From VGBK01 sp964354255 (GTDB taxonomy: Bacteria > Actinomycetota > Acidimicrobiia > Spongiisociales > UBA11373): DNA of 7,142 nucleotides. Below are positions 4,135 to 7,142 of this stretch, piece by piece; the stretch's first letter is position 1; every line of letters begins with the position of its first letter. Both the position numbers and the translations under genes were made by a program. The DNA is taken from contig CAYGYX010000083.1 in the NCBI GenBank assembly GCA_964354255.1, positions 1 through 7,142 on the forward strand. The letters are read 5' to 3'. The notes below the pieces were generated by a model that was not told the DNA's origin, searched no databases, and saw nothing but the letters and a program-made list of their open reading frames with translations.

Positions 4135-6381
4135 ATGGTGAGCATCGGAGCCGGCGAGCCGCCGTCTTTCCTTCCCGCCTTCTGCGGCGGGATCCGCTAC
4201 TTCGGAGAGAAGGGCCCGGACTTCGGGCGCCTGGCTTCCGCCCCCGTCATCGGCGAGGCGGACAGCGCCGTCGGCGACGCCGGCGATGAGCGGGCGGCTT
4301 TCCAGACCTTGCTGGCCGCCGACGCCCTCCGGTACCTGACTCTGCAGATCACGGCCGCCAAGAGCTCCGGGCACCCGGGCGGCTTCGCCTCCAGCGCCGA
4401 GGCGCACGCCGCGCTCGTCATGCTCGGCCACACCAACATCCTCACCGAGGTGGGCCACCACGCCCCCGGCTTCTACGCCGCCCTGTTCCTCGATTCCTCG
4501 CTCGAGGCGATGGGCATCCACACAGTGGACGACCTGATGATGCGCTTCCGCGAGCAGCACGGGCTGCTCGGGCATCTCTCCGGGGCGGTCCCCGGGGTGC
4601 TGGCCCCCGCCGGGCCGCTCGGCCAGGGCCAGCACTTCGCCATGGCCGCCGCCTACCTGTACCCGGGGACTCTGTTCCCGGTGACCATCGGCGACGGCGG
4701 CATGGGAGAGCCCTACGTGCTCAACGCGATGATGCACTTCCACGCCGCCTTCCCCTCGGTGACCAACTTCCTTCCGGTGCTCGTGTGGAACGGCCACTCG
4801 CAGGAGCACCACTCCATGGTCTCCCACCTGACCAACGAGCAGATGCTCGGCCTGTGGCGGGCCCACGGGTTCGAAGAGGTCGTCCTGGTGGACGCGGCAT
4901 CCTTCGGTGATGGTGCCCGGAATGAGGCCTTCGTCGATGGCACTTGCCTGTCGCCCGAGCGGCGCCTGGCCTTCGCCGGGGCGGTGCTGCAGGGAGTGGA
5001 TCGTGCCGCGCGGGCGGCGCGAGCGGGTCGGCCGAGCGCCTTCATCATCAAGCAGATGAAGGGGGCCGGCCTGCATGTGACGGGGGCCAGGTCGCACAAC
5101 CTGCTGCCCCGGGACACCCTCGACCGGCCGGAGATCGAGGCTGCTCTCCGCCGTCTCGCCCTCCCGCCCGAGGGGTGGCAGATCGTGCGAGCGAACTTCC
5201 GGCGAGCCGGCGGCGGCCCCGCCGCCCGCACGGCGGTCACCGAACAGCGGGTCGAGCCCGGCTTGCCTCCCCGGCTGGAACTGCAGGAATTCCCCCGGGG
5301 TGTGGCGGCCGTGCCGGCCACCGCGCTGGGGGCGTTGGCCGCCCAGGTGGGTCGGGCCGAGGAGCGCTTCCTGGTCGGCAGCTCGGACGGCACGGAGGCC
5401 TCGGCGATGCGCAATGTGATCGAAGCGCTGGGCATCCGCCACCCGACCGCGGATCCCGAGTACGGGCAGGGGCCGGAAGGCCGGGTCTACGAGCCGGTGA
5501 ACGAAGATGCCTGTGCCGGCCTCACCGCCGGGCTGGCTCTCTTCGGCACCCGCTCGCTGTGGACCTGCTACGAGAGCTTCGCGGCGAACGGCTGGCCGAT
5601 CGTGCAGACGGTGACCCAGGCCATGGCCGAGCTGCGCCGCCGGGTACCGTCGGTGGTGTGCGTGTTCACCGCCGGCGCACTCGAACAGGGACGCAACGGC
5701 TGGACCCATCAGCGTCCCGAGATCGAGGGGCACATCGCCGCCATGATGCGCAACGGCAACGTGTACCTGCTGTACCCGTGCGACGCCAATGTCGCGCAGG
5801 CGGCCTACGAGTTCGCGACGGGAACCTGGAACAAGGGCGTGGTGATCATCGCCTCCAAGAGCTCCCTCCCGGTCTACCTGGGCACCGACGAGGCCCGGCG
5901 GGCGGTGGCGGAGGGCGCGGTCGTGCTGCACGACTCCGGAGATGGCAGGCGCGGGCGGGTGGTCCTGGCAGTCACCGGCGACATGGTCCTGCTCTCCGTG
6001 TTTGCCGCCCGGGAGATGCTGGAGCGGTTGGGGTATCAGGTCGCCATCGTCTCGGTGATCAACCCCCGTCGGTTGTGTCGGCCCGACGACGTCTCCTGGG
6101 CAATCGCCGCCGAACCCGATGGCGAGTTCATCTCCGATGCCCGCTTCGAAGAGCTGTTCGCCGGTGACTTGCTGCTCGGGATCAGCGGCGGGTCCAGCGC
6201 CGCTCTGGAGCCGGTGCTTCTGCGCAGCCGTGCGCCCCGGCGCGACCTGCTGGCCTGGCAGCGCGGTGAGACCACGTCCGGCCCGGCCGAGCTGCTGGCG
6301 GTCAACCGCCTGTCGGCCGAAGCCATCGTGCAGCGAGTTGCGGTCGCCTTCTGCCGGCCGTCGGACGCGTTGTCGGGCTGA
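4135..6381 (+). CDS. Transketolase/phosphoketolase-like thiamine-diphosphate enzyme
   Basis: A 748-residue cytoplasmic enzyme predicted to use thiamine diphosphate and Mg2+ to cleave or transfer a two-carbon ketol unit of a ketose (phosphate). The front half is transketolase-like: KSSGHPGG (76-83, His80 as in the substrate-binding SGHPG), VGHHAPG (106-112), LLGHLSG (144-150), GPLGQG (160-165) and the cofactor motif GDGGMGEP (186-193) closing at Asn219. The second half is closer to phosphoketolase: SDGTEASAM (417-425), EYGQGPEGRVYEPVNEDACAG segment (442-462) with Glu457 at the position of the cofactor-activating glutamate, TCYESFAANGW (477-487), NGWTHQRPE (521-529) with His525, and a C-terminus ETTSGPAELLAVNRLSAEAI (711-730) that echoes the phosphoketolase ending TTPFDM...LNxLDRFHL. 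Arg520 stands where phosphoketolases have the HN pair's histidine. Length lies between transketolase (about 670) and phosphoketolase (about 800). About 50 residues precede the first recognisable motif. Related transketolase-like proteins are, as I recall, sometimes annotated as a xylulose 5-phosphate 3-epimerase; the reaction here is unproven. Start chosen from the SD at 4125. Confidence 0.88.
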   Translation: MVSIGAGEPPSFLPAFCGGIRYFGEKGPDFGRLASAPVIGEADSAVGDAGDERAAFQTLLAADALRYLTLQITAAKSSGHPGGFASSAEAHAALVMLGHTNILTEVGHHAPGFYAALFLDSSLEAMGIHTVDDLMMRFREQHGLLGHLSGAVPGVLAPAGPLGQGQHFAMAAAYLYPGTLFPVTIGDGGMGEPYVLNAMMHFHAAFPSVTNFLPVLVWNGHSQEHHSMVSHLTNEQMLGLWRAHGFEEVVLVDAASFGDGARNEAFVDGTCLSPERRLAFAGAVLQGVDRAARAARAGRPSAFIIKQMKGAGLHVTGARSHNLLPRDTLDRPEIEAALRRLALPPEGWQIVRANFRRAGGGPAARTAVTEQRVEPGLPPRLELQEFPRGVAAVPATALGALAAQVGRAEERFLVGSSDGTEASAMRNVIEALGIRHPTADPEYGQGPEGRVYEPVNEDACAGLTAGLALFGTRSLWTCYESFAANGWPIVQTVTQAMAELRRRVPSVVCVFTAGALEQGRNGWTHQRPEIEGHIAAMMRNGNVYLLYPCDANVAQAAYEFATGTWNKGVVIIASKSSLPVYLGTDEARRAVAEGAVVLHDSGDGRRGRVVLAVTGDMVLLSVFAAREMLERLGYQVAIVSVINPRRLCRPDDVSWAIAAEPDGEFISDARFEELFAGDLLLGISGGSSAALEPVLLRSRAPRRDLLAWQRGETTSGPAELLAVNRLSAEAIVQRVAVAFCRPSDALSG

Positions 6382-6432
6382 GCGTTCGCCTGCCGGCCGC
6401 CCGGCGCGGAGGCCATCCGACCGGGCCGCCCC
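6382..6432. other. Short gap between convergent genes with a weak hairpin
   Basis: The 51 bases between the two stop codons contain GCCGG (6392-6396), four bases, CCGGC (6401-6405). A second possible pairing is CCGGGCCGC (6421-6429) with GCGGCCGG (6453-6460), with one bulged base. Neither is followed by a T-run on either strand. One may act as a two-way transcription end, as expected between convergent genes, but the sequence does not prove it. Confidence 0.25.
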
Positions 6433-7142
6433 TCAACCTGCCCCGCGCGGGCGCGGCCGGGCGGGGGCCGCGGCTCGGATGCCGATCCCTGCCGGGTGGT
6501 AGGCGGTCTCGATGGTGGCCCCGTCGTCGCCGAGGGTGGTGACCAGGTTGCCGAGCCAGCGCCGGTCGTCTCGGTGCGGGTAATCGACCCGGAAGTGGTC
6601 GCCGCGGCTCTCCGTCCGCTGCCGGGCCGCCTCGGCCATGGAGCAGGCCACCAAGGCCGACCGCCCCAGGAAGGTCCTCATCCGGCCGGCTGCCGCCAGC
6701 CGGTCCTTGAGCGAGGTCAGGGCCGCCAATGCCTGCCGGAGGCCGGCCTCGTCGCGCAGCACCCCGCAGCCTTCCTCGAGAGCAGCCCGCAGCTCCTCGA
6801 GCCCGGCGGCGTCCTGGGCGTCCAGGCTCTCCTCCATGAGCTCGGGCATCGGCTCGCGCTCGGCGGGGCGCCCCGGGGCCCCGGCCGTGGCGGCGTAGGC
6901 GGCCGCCGCTTCGCCGGCAATGGCCCCCATGGCGATCACCTCGGTGCCCCCACAGGTGGCCAGGCGATGCGCCCCATGCGCCCCGCCCGCTGCCTCTCCC
7001 ACCGCGAACAGCCCGGGCACGGCCGTGGCCGCCGCCTCGTCGGCCTGGATGCCGCCCATCAGGAAGTGCTGGGTGGGGCATACCTCGATTCGGGCCTGGG
7101 CGGGGGAGACGTCCAGGGCCTTGAGCACCCGGCGGATCTGTG
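6433..7142 (-). CDS. FAD-dependent succinate dehydrogenase/fumarate reductase/aspartate oxidase-type flavoprotein (C-terminal part, cut by window edge)
   Basis: The last 235 residues of a flavoprotein whose start lies beyond the right edge. Seen, counting from the edge: CPTQHFLMGGIQAD (21-34), matching the active-site HYxMGGI segment; VPGLFAVGEAAGGAHGAHRL (41-60), matching the FAD-binding GE(A/V)...HGANRL segment with His55 and Arg59 kept; a helical C-terminal domain (about 105-175); and TESRGDHFRVDYPHRDD (176-192), the ESRGAHxRxDxPxRDD signature of SdhA/FrdA/NadB proteins. The family oxidises or reduces a dicarboxylate or aspartate with electrons passing through FAD. After HRL the usual GGNSLL is replaced by ATCGGTEVIAMG, so it is not a standard SdhA; a fumarate-reductase-like oxidoreductase of another substrate is possible. 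It ends 51 bases from the convergent thiamine enzyme and belongs to a transcript entering from the right. A GTG at 7128 is internal because the frame stays open to the edge and the FAD domain must precede it. Confidence 0.9.
   Translation of the reverse strand, partial: QIRRVLKALDVSPAQARIEVCPTQHFLMGGIQADEAAATAVPGLFAVGEAAGGAHGAHRLATCGGTEVIAMGAIAGEAAAAYAATAGAPGRPAEREPMPELMEESLDAQDAAGLEELRAALEEGCGVLRDEAGLRQALAALTSLKDRLAAAGRMRTFLGRSALVACSMAEAARQRTESRGDHFRVDYPHRDDRRWLGNLVTTLGDDGATIETAYHPAGIGIRAAAPARPRPRGAG

Noticed and set aside
4020..4145. Longer IclR protein starting at 4145
   Set aside because: The extra 42 residues would cover the divergent promoter region and the start of the thiamine enzyme, and look unlike an IclR N-terminus. 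The ATG at 4019 gives the normal length.
4072..5931. Open frame of 619 codons on the minus strand opposite the thiamine enzyme
   Set aside because: It is the antisense shadow of a well-supported gene. Its translation is low-complexity Gly/Arg/His-rich with no family motifs, as expected when GC-rich codons are read in reverse.
6302..7081. Open frame of 259 codons on the minus strand overlapping the flavoprotein
   Set aside because: It is a frame-shifted reading of the flavoprotein, rich in Gly, Arg and Pro without motifs. The other minus-strand frame carries the flavoprotein signatures and extends to the window edge.
1..7142. CRISPR arrays, tRNA or rRNA genes, insertion sequences, attachment sites
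   Set aside because: I found no regularly spaced repeats, cloverleaf-like segments, conserved rRNA runs, transposase or integrase motifs, or terminal inverted repeats.

Overview
The window comes from a GC-rich bacterium: G and C dominate third codon positions in every gene. Gene density is high, Shine-Dalgarno sites are clear at most starts, and there is a 4-base ATGA gene overlap. The mix of a CaiB/BaiF CoA-transferase, an IclR regulator, a Dpp/Opp-type ABC ATPase and a fumarate-reductase-type flavoprotein fits an actinobacterium or a high-GC Chloroflexota-like heterotroph. The exact phylum cannot be settled from this sequence. I see no rRNA, tRNA, CRISPR, transposase or integrase.

Layout from left to right. 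(1) 1-526, minus strand: the N-terminal part of a Dpp/Opp-type ABC transporter ATPase, cut by the window edge inside its ABC signature. (2) 523-1836, minus: a type III CoA-transferase overlapping the ATPase start by 4 bases. (3) 1928-3103, minus: an unrecognised protein of about 391 residues that looks like a TIM-barrel, glycosyl-hydrolase-like protein. (4) 3261-4019, minus: an IclR-family transcription regulator. (5) 4020-4134: a divergent control region with a 20-bp inverted repeat, a candidate IclR operator. (6) 4135-6381, plus: a 748-residue thiamine-diphosphate enzyme with transketolase-like motifs at the front and phosphoketolase-like motifs at the back. (7) 6433-7142, minus: the C-terminal part of a succinate dehydrogenase/fumarate reductase/L-aspartate oxidase-type flavoprotein, convergent with the thiamine enzyme and running off the right edge.

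The IclR gene lies at the head of a minus-strand series (IclR, TIM-barrel protein, CoA-transferase, transporter) and diverges from the thiamine enzyme. This is the classic arrangement of a regulator controlling a catabolic locus. A reasonable inference is a substrate-uptake and degradation module in which the transporter imports an organic compound, the CoA-transferase activates or exchanges an acyl-CoA, and the thiamine enzyme makes or breaks a carbon-carbon bond in a ketose-like intermediate. The substrate is not identifiable. The most interesting items are the transketolase/phosphoketolase mosaic enzyme, the orphan TIM-barrel-like protein and their joint placement under an IclR regulator.
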